From Callipepla californica brunnescens (taxonomy: Eukaryota; Chordata; Aves; Galliformes; Odontophoridae), in contig JALIRH010000040.1 of assembly GCA_023055505.1 (NCBI GenBank), positions 1,183,001-1,247,000 on the forward strand: a stretch of DNA of 64,000 nucleotides, in the 5' to 3' direction. A model generated the notes under the pieces. It was not told the DNA's origin and searched no databases. It saw only the letters and a program-made list of their open reading frames with translations. Positions 46,901 through 60,486 of the stretch are shown piece by piece; position 1 is the first letter of the stretch; the number at the start of each line of letters is the position of its first letter. A program made the translations under genes and the position numbers.

Positions 46901-49900
46901 CACTATTTCAGTATTATTTTATTAATGGGAGAAGACTATATCAAGCAGTTAAAATGAATCAAGACATTCCCAGCTATGACAAATTAAGGTCTAGAAAATA
47001 TGCTGAGAAAAGGTGTCAGACATAAGTTGCAAAAACATTGTCAGTAGGCTAGTGCTCTGCTGACATGTGGGCTTGTTTTACATTATTCCTATAGCAAAAT
47101 AGAGTGACTGTTGCTCTTGTACTTAGACTGGCTGATTTGCCTCAGGCAGACAGCTCTTCTGGGATATGCAAAAGGAGGATTCAGACTGAGGAGAGATAGG
47201 GTAGAGGGCAAAAAGCATGAAATACAGCTGCCCTCATCTTAAAACATGCTAACTCAAAAATAGTTGCTTTACTCAGAATTATATTTATCTGTCTGACACA
47301 CACAGGTGACAGGAAGAACTGGCATAAACTCTTGTCATTAAAATTATTTCATTTTTATTAATAACTAACTCTGGCATCATCCCAGGCACTATGCAAAACT
47401 CAAGAAAAGAATACTGTCTCCCCAAAGAGCTTGTATTAACCTAGTCTGTTGAAACTGTTTTGTTTTTTTTTAATATCATATATAAATAATTCTTTTTATC
47501 AGTATTTATTATAGAGATTTACTCTTGACACACTGTGGTTCAATTCAGCTAAGTTTAATGGAGTTTCTTCCTGGCAAACCATTGGGAACATCAGTGCACC
47601 AAGGCCCTTAGCTTTGAAATCTGTCCAAGCGTCATTAATTTTGATGGCCCCAGGTATGCACCTTGCATCAAGCACATGCTGAAGCACTCTCCTGACTGTT
47701 GGATGGATTGGTGACCATGCAAAGGGCTTTGGTGAAATGCTGTGTAAACTCTCAGATGAAATTCCCCAGGGATTCAGCGTGGAGGTGGGAACCATCTCTG
47801 TCACCAGGGCAGTGCTGAGTCAAGCAGTGTGAGTGCTCTGATGTGTGAGACTACAGGGTCATCCAATGCCCAGACCACCTATGACAGCAGCATCCATATT
47901 TTGCCACTTTTTTTTTTTTTTTTTCATTTCCTGCTGTAGTAGGAAACAGCAATAATACAACTGTACGGCAGGGTTTCCCCTTAAGCATCTTGCTGAATTA
48001 ATTTACGTCTTTTATTTTACCTATACATTCCTCAAAGTATGTGTTTGGATTTGCTTTGCTTATTTGTTTGCTTTTGCAAAATGAAGGAAAGATCTTAGAC
48101 CAGTGATCATGTAGGATAAATGACTTCTAAGAGAGTTGGTAAAATAATGATGGGTCAATACAGTAAATTAAAGATTTTTAAAAAGTAGAACCAAATCTGT
48201 TGTTATATAAAGGAATCCGATGAAATAAAAGCAACAATAGCAACAAAACCAAAACAAAATAATGGAAGGTAAAAGCAACAAATCATATTTATAGGAACTA
48301 AAACAAAACAACAGCAACAAAAAAGTAATATCTAGTCTCCATGGGAGGATAACTGAAAAAAGATAATACTGGAATAACTGGAAAAAATATAGTAGTGCTT
48401 AATGAGGTCCTTAGGGGGCTACTTTTGGAGACTGCACAAACAGCTGATTTAAAAGGGAGCTATGCCCATGGAAGATCTTCAGACTTGCATCCAATTGCCC
48501 TTATTCTTTAATGCCTGCTGCCTTCTCATGCCCACTGTTGTGGTGTCAGGGAGTGCTGAATGGTGGCTCCTCTCTCCTGACAGTGCCCAGGCAGCAGGTT
48601 CCTAACCACATGTAATGGATGCAAAAGGCCAGGTATTGCTCCTCTGGATCATCTCTAGGTCTGGGACTTTTGTAAACCTCCAGACTTTTTCTGCATCCAA
48701 CTCTGTGATTTTTTTTTTTCCCTTGTTAAAGTAAGCATCACTGTTTGGAGGTTAGACGTGAGTGGAAAATCCCTCCCCATCACTGTCCCCATTTTTTCCT
48801 CTATCCTACACTCTCTACAGGATTTTTCTATTCCTCTGAGGTACTAGGCCTTAGACCCTCATTTTTCAGAACCATGAATGAGGTTTGGCTATTCAGTGTG
48901 GGGAGCACAGGGAGATGTGCACTGATCCTTAGGAAACCATGTATGCTGGGCTGGAATTTACAGAGAAACAATGTACAAAAGCCATGCCAGCCAGAAGTCT
49001 CTTTAGGGTTTTTGGATTACTATTTTTTTTCTGTCTGATGCTTGTGAAATAAATCAGGTTGACAGAAGCACTTCACTGAGAACTTCTCTGGACATGGGTA
49101 AGCCCTGAGAATAGAAAGGCTGTTGCAATGTTGTGAGTAGTGAATGAGGGTACATAAGCATTTTTTATTTTTTTTCACACCTCAAATCAGATTGGTTTTA
49201 TGTTGGCATGTACAACCTCTTAATGAAAGCTGAAACATCTTAGACAAAACATATACAAGGGCATACAGTTCTTGTGAGTCTCTCTACGGGTGACAAGCTT
49301 CAACCCTTGAAGTCTCAGAATGCCAAACTGGTTCCACTATGAGCTTTATACTGCTGTTTCTAAGAACGCTTCATGAAAAAGTCACTTCATTTTTCCTTTT
49401 TATAATATATTAAAAATATAAATTATAAGATGTATAATAGAATATAATAGAAAAGGACATATTCCAAACATTAGATGACCATAGCATGAAGAGAAGCTTT
49501 TCATGGTATCTTCATTTGTGTGACACAAAGAGGAGTGTGGTACGTGTCCTCAAACAGGGATTTTTGTAAAACGATTTAATAAAAAAGTGAAAACAATTTA
49601 TTTGGAAGTGCTGAATGAAAAGATTGAGAACTGGAAAGAAATAAGAAGAACAATAAAATATTAGGCTTCCAAATGACTGTGACTTGATATATCTTGTCTC
49701 AGCTTTTGTTTGATTTTCCCCAAAAGAAGTTGGCAGTGACAATGAAAGGCTGTGAATAATGTAACAATATGATGCACTTGTGCCAAGATGTAAATACAAA
49801 AGAAGTGTTCTAAAATACCATGTATCAAATTATCTGCAAGAAGCAGGAAAAAAATTAATTACATTTTCATTCTTCAGAAACAGAGAAAAATTACAGGCAG

Positions 49901-52170
49901 AGTTAAGACATTTGTTGTTACATGGGTAAAAATTCTTTATTGGAAAATTGATCATGATTAGGACCAAATTAATACCTTGATGATGATGGTTGGCATAAAT
50001 AAGTGATGTGTTTCATCACGAATATAAAACCAGAAAACTCAAACCAAACCAAAGTCAATATGACAGACTCAGAATCCACCTCCTGTATCTCTTTTTATCA
50101 AATAACAGTGTGCACAAGGATGTATTGACTCTTTAATGTATTTTGTGTACCACAAATGGGAGCCTTTTAGGACCAAGATAGTGGGTAAGCACTATGTATG
50201 ACATTTTTATACAGTCCTCAGGTATGAGTCTTACTATAATGAGTTTCAGCTCACTCAGATGGACAACAGATCTCTGGATTAATGCAGAGACAATGTTTAG
50301 GGAGGAGAAAATATACTTTTTTCCTAAGGTAATTCAGAGGCTTTCAGAGGGTTAGTGGGAAAAAAAGACAAAGTAATGTAAAAGGAATACTATGATGCTG
50401 CTTCCTTCCATCTCCAGTCATTAGTTTCTTCAGGCTGACCTTAACTGTTTGGTGGCTACAATTGAGTCAGCAATATGCTTAGGTCAGTTTATAAGATTAA
50501 TAAAACACTGCACATAAAACCATTACTTGAGTTATTTTTACTAGTTTTTCAGCTTCAGAAACAATTCCATTTTGTACAACGTACTCCCACAGCAAAAGGA
50601 TATCATGGTATGCTCTGACAGGCAAATGCAGGAGGCTGTAAATTAAATGAAATAGATTTATTGGGATCACCTGCTTTTACTTTATGAGAAGGCTTGTTGT
50701 CTCAAAATAATCCTTGCTACCCTTTCTTCTCTTAAGGTCACATAGATGGGACATCTGGCAGTGAATCACAACAGTACAGCCAGAAACACCAACCCCAACC
50801 AGCACAAGACCAAGACTAGGTCAGCTTGTGCTCTGTAACAAAAGAAATTGAGCACATTTTCTTTGTTGTCAGTATTTTAAGTAGTACATGGGGAAAAATA
50901 TATATATATTTATGTGGAGGAAAAAAAAAATATATATATACACACACACATATATATGGTAAATATCAAAGCTAGATTGATTGTAAAACCTCCAATTCAA
51001 AGACCTTTGTGCTATGTGAGCCTGTAATTTTTGCAAAGTTAGTCACAGTTTCATTATGGACAATGAACATGGACATGGCAGTCTGCCCCTAAATGCAATT
51101 TACAGACTTCATTTGTTCTGCACCCCCTAGGGATTATTACTATAGTCTCTAACTGACATTTTATGAATCCAAGAGCACATATTAATTTCATTTACAGCAT
51201 GTCCAGTTCTGTTAAACAACCAAGATGCTGATTTATCAGTGGTATCAGCAATAATTCTAACTCAGTTCAGGGCCATTTCTGATGTCAGTCCAGGTCAGGC
51301 TTAGTGCTTCAGCAGTAACAGGACCAAGTCCACTCATCTCTCTTCTAGGGAAAAGGATGTTCCTCATTTCTGAGAGCAAGGGAGTACTGCCCCTGCCTTG
51401 TTTCAGATACAGTTTTATCATATTTCCTTGCACAAGCTTCACATGAGACATCACTCCAATGGGACATCACTCAGCATTACTGGGGAAAATAGTGTCAAGA
51501 TAGGAGTTTAGGTCTGGTCAGCAAATTCTGCCCTACAGTAATATCTTGCAAGTATCATGGTCATGTGCCAGCACCAACAAAGGCACATCTTGCTCTCCAC
51601 TTTCCTGTTACACTGCATCAGCACATATCTGCACTCAAAAAGTACCTACACACAGTGAGAATTGGCTGCGCATTGCAGATCTCCCCTGCTACACCCAGGG
51701 ACATTGGATACACTTTCAAAATGTAATGGCCCAGCTTACCCAGCTCGATTAGGCATTTTATCATCTCTGAATGATGTCACAGCTGGTGTGAACTTTTGTT
51801 TCAGATATCAGCATTCCCCTGTCCAAATTCCTTCATGTGACTAGTTTTGGTTAGAGAATGAGCTCTTGCTGAATTTAATTAGATAGAAACACAATTTAAG
51901 AGCAGATGATACCAGCCCTTCTCATTAACAAGGAAGATGGTCTGAAGCATTGCTCAGTGCCCAGATGTCTCCCTAGCACAGTTTTCTGGCTGAGAAAACA
52001 ATCTGCTACATCCAGGAAAAATGTGAAGCTCACATCTGTGCCTAGAAACTGTCAAACTGGTATCACTATAAATTGTACTGATATAAAAACAAAAAGTGCC
52101 TTAATTTAATTACGGGTGTTTTCCTTGGTTAGTGTAAAATGAGTTCTGTGGGGGTTGAGAGGATCTTTTT
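43919..52170. other. No gene recognised
   Basis: Open frames of 60-140 codons occur on both strands, none with a recognisable family. Simple sequence includes T (46546-46560), A (46592-46609) and A (46702-46714) runs, CAA/AAC-rich DNA around 48220-48325, and an AT/CA microsatellite at 50896-50958. No LTR or LINE ends recognised. Confidence 0.5.
50896..50958. repeat. Compound AT/CA microsatellite
   Basis: Runs of (AT)n, a short A run, (AT)n again, (CA)5 and (TA)n in succession. Confidence 0.9.
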
Positions 52171-53325
52171 CATAGAATCATAGAATCATAGGGGTTGGAA
52201 GGAACCACAAGAGATCGAGTCCAAACTCCCCTGCCAAAGCAGGTTCCCTACACCAGGTTGCACAGGTAGGCATCCAGGCGGGTCTTGAATATCTCCAGAG
52301 AAGGAGACTCCACAACCCCCCTGGGCAGCCTGTGCCAGTGCTCCGTCACCCTCACTGTAAAGAAGTTCTTGCGCACATTCGTGCAGAACCTCCTGTGCTG
52401 CAGTTTCTGGCCGTTTCCCCTTGTCCTGTCTACACACACTACTGAAAAGATTCTGGCCTCACCATTTTGTCCCCCACACCTCAGATATTTATAAATCTGG
52501 ATCAGATCCCCTCTCAGCCTCCTTTTCCCAAGGCCAAACAGACTCAGTTCACTTTGCCTTTCTTCATAGGGGAGATCCTCCAGGCCCCTCACCATCTTTG
52601 TGGCCCTGCACTGGACTACTTCCAAGAGATCCCTGTGTTTTTTATACTGGGGAGCCCAGAACTTGACACAGTACTCCAGATGAGCCCTCACCAGGGCAGA
52701 GTAGAGGGGGAGGATCACCTCCCTTGACCTGCTGGCCACGCTCTTTTTAATGCATCCCAGAATGCCATTGGCCCTCTTGGCCACCAGGGCACACTGCTGG
52801 CTCATGGTCAACCTGTTGTCCACCAGGACACCCAGGTCCCTCTCTACAGAGCTCCTCTCCAGCAGGTCATCCCCCAGCCTGTACTGGTGCATGCAATTAT
52901 TCCTCCCTAGGTGCAAGACACTACACTTGCTTTTGTTAAACCTCATCTGGTTTCTTACTGCCCAGCTCTCCAGCCTGTCCAGGTCTCACGGAATGACTGC
53001 ACAGCATTCAGACGTGTCAGCCAATCCTCCCAACTTTGTATCATCAGCAAACTTGCTGAGGGTGGCCACTATCCCCTCATCAAGGTCATTGATGAGGATG
53101 CTGAACAAGATTGGACCCAGCATGGATCCCTGGGGGACACCACTGGTCACAGGCCTCCAACCGGACTCTACACTGCCAACAACAACCTCTGTGCTCTGCC
53201 AGTCAGCCAGTTCTCAACCCTCTTCACTGTCCACTCATCTATCCCACACTTCCTTAGTGTCGTTATAAGGATGTCATGGGGGACAGTACCAAATGCTTTG
53301 CTGAAATCAAGGTAGACTACCTTTC
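52171..53325 (-). mobile_element. CR1 LINE, 5'-truncated (minus orientation)
   Basis: The plus strand starts with the antisense CR1 tail (CATAGAATCATAGAATCATA, the 8-9 bp terminal repeat) and continues through the 3' UTR into ORF2. A 232-codon open frame on the minus strand (52946-52248) covers the ORF2 C-terminal region: [48 protein letters not shown], and a C-terminal [19 protein letters not shown] block. Upstream, remnants of the ADDTKLGG catalytic region (about 53010-53050) and the [14 protein letters not shown] antisense block are visible, with frame breaks. The homology fades near 53325. Confidence 0.93.
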
Positions 53326-54084
53326 CTATCAGACTGCTGCAAGGACAGCATGCCTTCCTGCCAAAGCCAGTGACATCTTCCCAGAGGAAGAAAGAACAGC
53401 TTTCTTGTTATGTCGAACAAATGCACATGCTTCCTACTGCTCACTGATGGACCATCTCCTCTTACTATTTGCAGGTAGTCTGTGATCTGTGGAGATGCTG
53501 GTGAACAATTCACTAGGAGCATGCTAAGCAGTCCTACTTGATTGTGATCAGACATGGCATATTCCTGTGGCCTTAGGAACATCCCAAGCCCCACCCTCTC
53601 CTGAAGCAGTCTGCAAAATTCCCTTACAGCTTCAGCAGTAAAGTCCACTATAGTCATTATGAGAAGGGAGCAGGACAAGGGCATGGACAAAAGAAGTTCT
53701 GAAGATGAGAGGAAGGGATGCAGGACTGGAACCACAGCCTGAATCTTTGTCTTTTCCATTTTGATGTACCAGAAAAACATCCAACTGCTGTTGTCAGAGA
53801 GAAATGATCCCCCTACAGACTCCTGACCCAGCCCTTCACTGAAAGCTCCAAGCAATTTGCTGTTTTGTCATGGCAAAAATACATTTGTATCAAGAGGAGT
53901 TAAGGTGAGACTTTGTTATTTTTTATTTTGTTTTTAAGAGAAGATCAAGGAGGACCGCACTCAGTTTCGTTGAATTAACACTGTTGGTGCATCTGAGCAG
54001 GGCACTTTTGCAGTAGGGCATGCCAGTGGCTTATAGACACCCCGTGAGATTCTGGCCTGAGCATGTTGAGGAGGTGCGACAAAA
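53326..54084. other. No gene recognised
   Basis: Sequence between two CR1 copies. A 182-codon minus-strand open frame (53307-53855) overlaps the CR1 edge but does not look like a known protein. Confidence 0.45.
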
Positions 54085-54282
54085 CTATTATCTTGGATGT
54101 CAGGGGGAAGTTCTTTATGGAAAGAGTGGTGAGTTGCTGAAACAGGCTGCTCAGGGAGGCTGTGAATGCCCCATCCTTGGACGTGCTCAAGACCACTAAG
54201 TTGTGGCCCTGCCTGTGACCTGATGAAACTTGGGGTGCCTTCCAACCCAAGCCATTCTATGATTCAATGATCCTATGATCTT
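54085..54282 (+). mobile_element. Short CR1 LINE 3'-end fragment
   Basis: Matches the last ~200 bp of CR1 in sense orientation: the block around GGGGGAAGTTCTTTATGGA, then the GGCTGCTCAGGGAGGCTGTG block, the 3' UTR block GGGGTGCCTTCCAACCC, and a tail of imperfect 8-bp repeats (ATTCTATGATTCAATGATCC). It is severely 5'-truncated, the most common CR1 form. Confidence 0.85.
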
Positions 54283-56125
54283 AGCAAATTTTCTGCAAGA
54301 TTGGAACCACACCTCACAGCATGCACTGGAGGCAGCAATCCCTGTGTGGGGTGGAAGACACTGAGCTCCCAGACATAGCTGGAAGAAATGAATGGAGATG
54401 GCTGGATAAGAAAGCACATGGCTGGAAAGACAGCCATCAAATTCTTACTCTTTTCTCTGGTACTTTGTTCTCTCTGCAAAATGTTGACTAGAAGCGCAAA
54501 AAGTAAGTGTTCAGGACGTGTTTATGTCCTGCTTTCTTTCCCCAACGGGGATGTATTGTGTAACAGAATTCTGTTCAAATATTCTTAAAATAGCTATTAT
54601 TCTTCATACTGCATATGAAACAAAAGCATGTTTTGGGTCTAACATGCTTTTTGATAGCAGATTCTGGGAAGAAGTACTTCATAGAAAATAAAATTATTAT
54701 AATTAAGTTAATTCAAAATTAATTTAAACTAAATTAAAATAAATAAAATATAAAAGGATATATTGAGAAATCTTTTTTCATGTATATTTAAGCAAAATAG
54801 ACATATTTGTACCCAGGGGTTCTTGAATACAAAATCTGCCATCCTCTGCTCTGATAAGTGAACTTCAGAACTAGAAACAAAAACAGCTGTATTTTGGATA
54901 CAGTGTCCAGATTCTGATATCAGGTGTAATGTAACACAGCTGGTCTGCCATGTTATCCAGAATCTGAATGAAATCCACTGGGCAACTGAGGGTCTCTCCC
55001 TACATGAAATGTCCATGAGCTGACAGCAATAAATCTTTAAATGTAGAAATGTATAATCCAAGACCCATCTATGTGGTTAAGAGTTCCCGTCTCAAAACAA
55101 TGACACTGTTTCAAGAAATCATAAAGTCCTGAAAGGAGCAAGACCTTGTTTGGTTGCACTTCAGAAAATTACAAGAATGATAGTCCTAAAGCCAAAATCT
55201 GAACAGTAACATTACAGTCCCAGATCAGTCTTTTACATTTTTTTTTCTCCCAGTGTTGGAGCAGAAATATTATCAAGAAAGCATCCCTCACAGTGATTTC
55301 AGTGGTTCCTGTAGTTCTGGGGTAAGATACATAAACTTGAAAAAAATGCTGGAGGCAAGAGACAAAGCAACTTCAGAAGACAGTTCTTATTCATGGGAAG
55401 TTTGTGCAGCAGTGGCAATGGGCATCATTCTCAAGACAGAAGGTTTAAACAGACCTTTCTCCAAATACGTTATCAGCATAAAAGATAAGATGTTGAGCTT
55501 TTATTCATTCTTCTCCCAGTTGAAATAACCTTTGGACATTTAGTGTAAAGGAGTTACAGGACTGATGGCAGCATCCACAAGAAAAGTTTGGGTGGCCACA
55601 GTACTCTCAGCTACTCTATGTCTTGAAATACTTTGTCTGTTTTTTGCTGAGGTTTAAGTGAAAATGGAATTCTCTTGAATTATTTATTATGTTTTCATTG
55701 GGTCACCTTTTCCTATATATTATGCCAGAAAATTAAACAAGTACAATGAGTCATAGTTTTGTTTTTGATGTGTATATGTGTAAAATACTCACACCGACTC
55801 AGGAGCGCTATGCTACACGTATTGCTGTGTGTATGTCACACAGACAGATGACCATGAACAGGAAAATGCAATCAATCACACTGGCACTTTCTTCCCAGCC
55901 CTCTTCTCATTTGCCCTCATCAGAAATCCATTGATGTGCACATGCAAAGAAATATGGCATATTTCTAGTGCTTTTCTGCTGCTTTTTTTTCTGATCATTC
56001 TGTAACGCAAGGGATAACACTTGCCTCTCATTGTTTTAAGTGGCAGCAATCCACTTGCTAAGCGGAAAACCTGCAAGACAAAATTTTTAATTTAAAATCC
56101 CAACAAAAAAGAGGTTATTGCTGGG

Positions 56126-56201
56126 AAAAACAAAACAAAACAAACAAAAAAACCCCACCAAAATAAACAACAACAAAAACAAGAACAAAACAAAACAAAA
56201 A
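56126..56201. repeat. (AAAAC)n-like low-complexity stretch
   Basis: Imperfect AAAAC/CAAA repeats, interrupted by AACCCCACC. Confidence 0.85.
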
Positions 56202-58035
56202 TGTCTGATATCCAACTATGGTAAGAAGAAGCATTTACAAAAAAAATAATAATTTGCTTGATAAAACAAGAGACTGATAACTGGTCTTAAATCAAGTATC
56301 ATTCAGTTGGCACCACCACGTCTTGGGACATGGGGCTCCAGGTAAGGTCACCAGCACACCTTCTGTTATGGCTTAGCCCTATGAGATTGTGAAAAAAATT
56401 TTGCCTAAGAAACAAGGCTGAGGCTCACAGCCATTGGACCGCTAGCAAGGCCAGTGTTGGAATGTATTTGCCTATGTGCTGTGCACAGTCCTGTGTTGTT
56501 GGGCATCTTGCCATGAGCTCATATTTTGGCTCATGCACCAAGCAGTACCATCACATGGCTCATTACAGCATCTCACCCGAGGGATGCATATGCTCATAAT
56601 ATGAGTGCCTTTCCTGAATGAAGCCCTCTTTCCTTCTCACATAGGTTTTCATAAATAAGCTCTTGCTTAAAAGACAAGCGGGCTTTGGTTGTAAAAACTG
56701 AGAATGATGATTCTTCACCATATGATGACTTCTTTACTGTAACCATGTAGTGCATAGCTCAAGTCCTCTGAGCAGAGAGGTGACTAATATGCTGTAGAGC
56801 TGGTTAGGAAGTAATATTAGCCTTCTGCTGTCTTCACTAGTTAACATGATATGTAAATGAGTAACATACGATATGATTTGAAGCCCCTGCTTTCTGTATT
56901 CCAGGGTTACTGCTTCAGAGGAGTTCTCCTAAATAATATGTTCTTTGAGAATGGCAGTGAAGGCCCTGCTTTTGTGTTTTTGTTTTTTTTCCTTTTTCCT
57001 ATAGTTCTGTGCAACATCTCCAGAAGAACACTTGTTCCAGGTGATAGGAAATACTTGAAGCTTGAATGAGATCAGTTGCATTAGCCAGAATTTCTACAGC
57101 CACACCCTGACATCCACACTGCAAGGAATTCTAAACTCTTCCTCTGTTGCCAAGAATTAACTTCATTTTGTATCTCCCTCCTATGAGAAACCCCTAAATC
57201 TGTTAATTTGTTCTAAAAGTACATTCAGCATTGCAGTTGCTTGTGAACAAATTTAAGACAGGCATTTCAAACAGGGGCACCATGAGTTAGATTTCCACGG
57301 TCATAAAGAGGCACCTTGGCAAGGGATTTGCTACTCCAAATAACCCTGCTCAGTATATCTAAGCTCCCATGGATTTCTGTGAACACTTGGAAATATCCAA
57401 CAACTCTGAGAATCAGGCCAGCAATAAAATACAAGCCAAGAGCAGAAGGCAGTACTTTATGGATATCAAGTTATGCTCTCTGCTATGTAAGCTCATCTTT
57501 ATGGAATAAAAGCTATTGAACAGTGAAGTAGCAATGCTGGCGAGGTTCTCACTGCATCTTCCTGCTGACTCCATGTGTTTGTGTGCACAGCTTTCACATA
57601 TTTCTGTTCTGTGAGGCCTCTGGGTTTTATTATCAAAATCAGCATAAAGAAGAGAAAAATGCAGAAACATAATGCAGCTTCCAGTTGTGTCTGCATTGAA
57701 GAGGATGGGTTGAATTTCATTTTGAACAAGCAAATTTTAATCAAATTTCAATTTTTCTAGTAATATTCTCCAGCAACTTAATCCCTAATGTCATACTCAA
57801 GAAGTTAAGAAACAGAAACATAACACATATCCTAGGGACCCAGTCAGAGCAGCAGAGATTTGTAATGATAAAATTTTGCAACAGGCTATTTCCCAGGCAG
57901 TAAAAATTAGTAAAGATATCTTTGTAAATCAAAAAGAAGTAAAAGAAAATCACAGACTGCAGAATGAGGAATGTTGTTTGTACTTTATATACAAAATTTT
58001 CATTTCAAATTCAAGGAGTACAATAGCAATAATAG

Positions 58036-58057
58036 CATATATATATATATATATATG
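58036..58057. repeat. (AT)n microsatellite
   Basis: About ten to eleven AT units between AAT-rich flanks. Confidence 0.9.
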
Positions 58058-59217
58058 TACAACAGTAATAATGGAACATCCATGGATTCTCACTTTTTTT
58101 TTTCCAATGTGCTGTGAAAACATCTGCTGGTACTCACACTCCACTGTGGTTGGTTGTTCCCATTTTACAAGTTGGACAAATGAGGCAAGGAGGTTAAAGG
58201 ACTTGCACAAAACCACACAGGGAATCAGATGACAGAGTGCATATTAGAATCAAAATTTCCTGGTTTGACTTCGAAATACCTTGTGACAAGGAACAGGCTA
58301 TTTTTTCTAATGTAACACCTTGGTTATTTGACTTTACTCTTTCTCCCTCTCTGTCTCACCCTGTTCCATCTCACCTCAAATACAGCTAAACAAAAATTAA
58401 CTCCATTAATACAGCTTTGTATTTAATCTGTGGTGCCAAAAAGATCAAATAAATACAGCCACCACTCCAGACAAAGCAAGGAGAGTTTCTTTAGCTGATG
58501 TGATTGCATAAGTGGGTTATGAAAACCTCACAGATTTTTGGCAGGGATGTGACCCCTTAAGCTCTGATTCAGCTCACTTGTGTTGACTGGGCAGGACTGC
58601 ACAGCCTCCCAGGTAGGACAGGTGCAAAGCTGACAAAGCCATCACTCTGAAACTGCAGTATCCCAAAGTGGATCTTACCCAAAATACACACCTTGGGTCC
58701 TCATTTTTCTTTTCCTATAGCTCTCCAGCTGAACACACCTCCATATCTGATTTTGCTGAGAGTTAAATGTTGTGATTGAAAAGGAAAAAAAAAATCCATA
58801 CCTCATCAGGTAGATGTCCAAAGGTGGCTATTTCTTTATAGTCCTTCTTTGTGCTGTGAAGAAACATTCTTGCTACATTTTAAAGGCTATTGCATTGTTA
58901 ACTTTAAAGGTTGGAGGGTTTTGTCGCAGTCCTTTTGGTGTTATCCCATTCTCCATCAGGGCACACTGTCAAAAGTTATGTAGGACCCCACAGGTCTCAT
59001 GGCAATGGAACCACTGCTGTAAGACACCTGTGGAGGTCACACACAAAGGCATCTCTAAGCTTGTGTCACGCAACTGGGCTGTGCTCATACTTGTGCTTGT
59101 TCTTCCTCCCCTTAGTATCCAGCCACCACAGGGAATTCAGCATATGTGCCTGGAAATATATTGATTCATTACTGATGGCAATGATGCAATCCATTTACTC
59201 TAATGAAAACAGATGAA

Positions 59218-60486
59218 CTTTTTAGGAAAGACAGGATGGGAAGGCAGGGTGGTGGAGTTGCTCTTTATGTGAGAGAGCAGCTAGAATGTATCAAACTTCA
59301 CCTGGGGAGGGTGATGTACCAGTTGAGAGTTTGTGGGTGAGAATAAAGGGACAAGCTAGTGTGGATGACACTGTTGTGGGGGAGTACTATAAGCCCCCTT
59401 AGCAGAAGGAGGAAGTTGATGAGACCTTCTACAAGTAGCTGGAAGTAGCCTTGCAATCTCAAGGACTGGTTCTTACAGGGGACTTCAGTCATGTAGATAT
59501 TTGCTGGAAAAGCAAAATGGCCAGGCATGCGTGCTCTAGACAGTTCCTGCAATGTGTTGAAGATAACTTCCTGACACAACGTGGTTGAGGAGCCAACAAA
59601 GAATGGGGTGTTACTGGACCTTGTTCTTACTAATAAGAATGGGCCTGTTACAAAAGTGAAGGTCGGGGCAGATTGGGATGTAGCAATCACAAGATGGTAG
59701 AGCTCAAGATTTTGAGTGGAAGAAGTAAACCAAAAAGCAGGACTGCTACCCTGGACTTCAGGAGATAGAGCTGACTGATCTCTTCCGGGACCTTCTTGGA
59801 TCTATTTGATGGGCTAGGGCGTTAGAAGGCAAGGGGGCCTGTGAGAGCTGGTCAGCATTTAAACAGCACTTCTTCCAAGCTTAGGATCAGTGTGTCCCTG
59901 TGAGTAAGAAATCAGGCAAGGATGGCAGGAGACCTGTGTGGATGCGCAAGGAGCTTGTGCATAAACTCAAAGAGAAGAGAAAGGTCCGTGAAATGAGGAA
60001 AAAAGGGTCTGACCACTTAAGAAGAATATAGGAATATTGTCAGGACCTGCAGGGATGTGATAAAGTAGGCCAAAGCCAACCTGGAATTGGATCTGGCAAA
60101 GGATATAAAGGGTAATAAGAAAGGTGTTTTTTTTTTGTTTTTTTTTTTTTTTTTGTTTGTTTGTTTTTTTAAGTATGTCAACACTAAAAGGAAGACTAGG
60201 GAAAATGTGGGTCCCCCACTAAATGAGGGAGGTGTTCTGGCAATGGGGGATGCAGAGAACCTGAATGCCTTCTTTGCTTCTGTCTTCACTGTGGGAACTC
60301 CCCCTCAGGACTCCTGGACAGTGGGGATAAGTGAGAAGGTCTGGGGTATGGAAGGCTCCACTTTAGTGAGGGAGGAGATGGTCCAAGAGCGTCTATGCAA
60401 TAGCAATGTATGTAAATCCATGGGCCCCTACAGAATACAACCACATGTGCTGAGGGAGTTGGCAAAGGTGACTGTTGAAATACTCT
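59218..60486 (+). pseudogene. CR1 ORF2 5' part: endonuclease C-terminal half and start of RT
   Basis: Endonuclease landmarks visible on the plus strand across broken frames are GGVALYVRE (about 59250-59280), a GTSVMxIFAGK/GDFSHVDICW-like block (about 59480-59510) and LLDLVLTN (about 59610-59635), followed by a VGADWD block. From about 60180 the N-terminal RT segment begins (GDAENLNAFFASVF near 60250-60290), ending in LRELAKVTVEIL where the LTR interrupts it. The first half of the endonuclease and ORF1 are absent. Confidence 0.85.

Larger units (their letters stand above)
54283..59217. other. No gene recognised
   Basis: AT-rich DNA with chance frames only. An AAAAC-rich stretch lies at 56126-56201 and an AT microsatellite at 58036-58057. 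A possible but unproven LTR-like segment lies around 56364-56680 (see findings). Confidence 0.45.

Noticed and set aside
56126..56201. CRISPR-like or other array of regular repeats
   Set aside because: It is an irregular AAAAC-rich low-complexity tract without spacers; no CRISPR-like array exists in the window.
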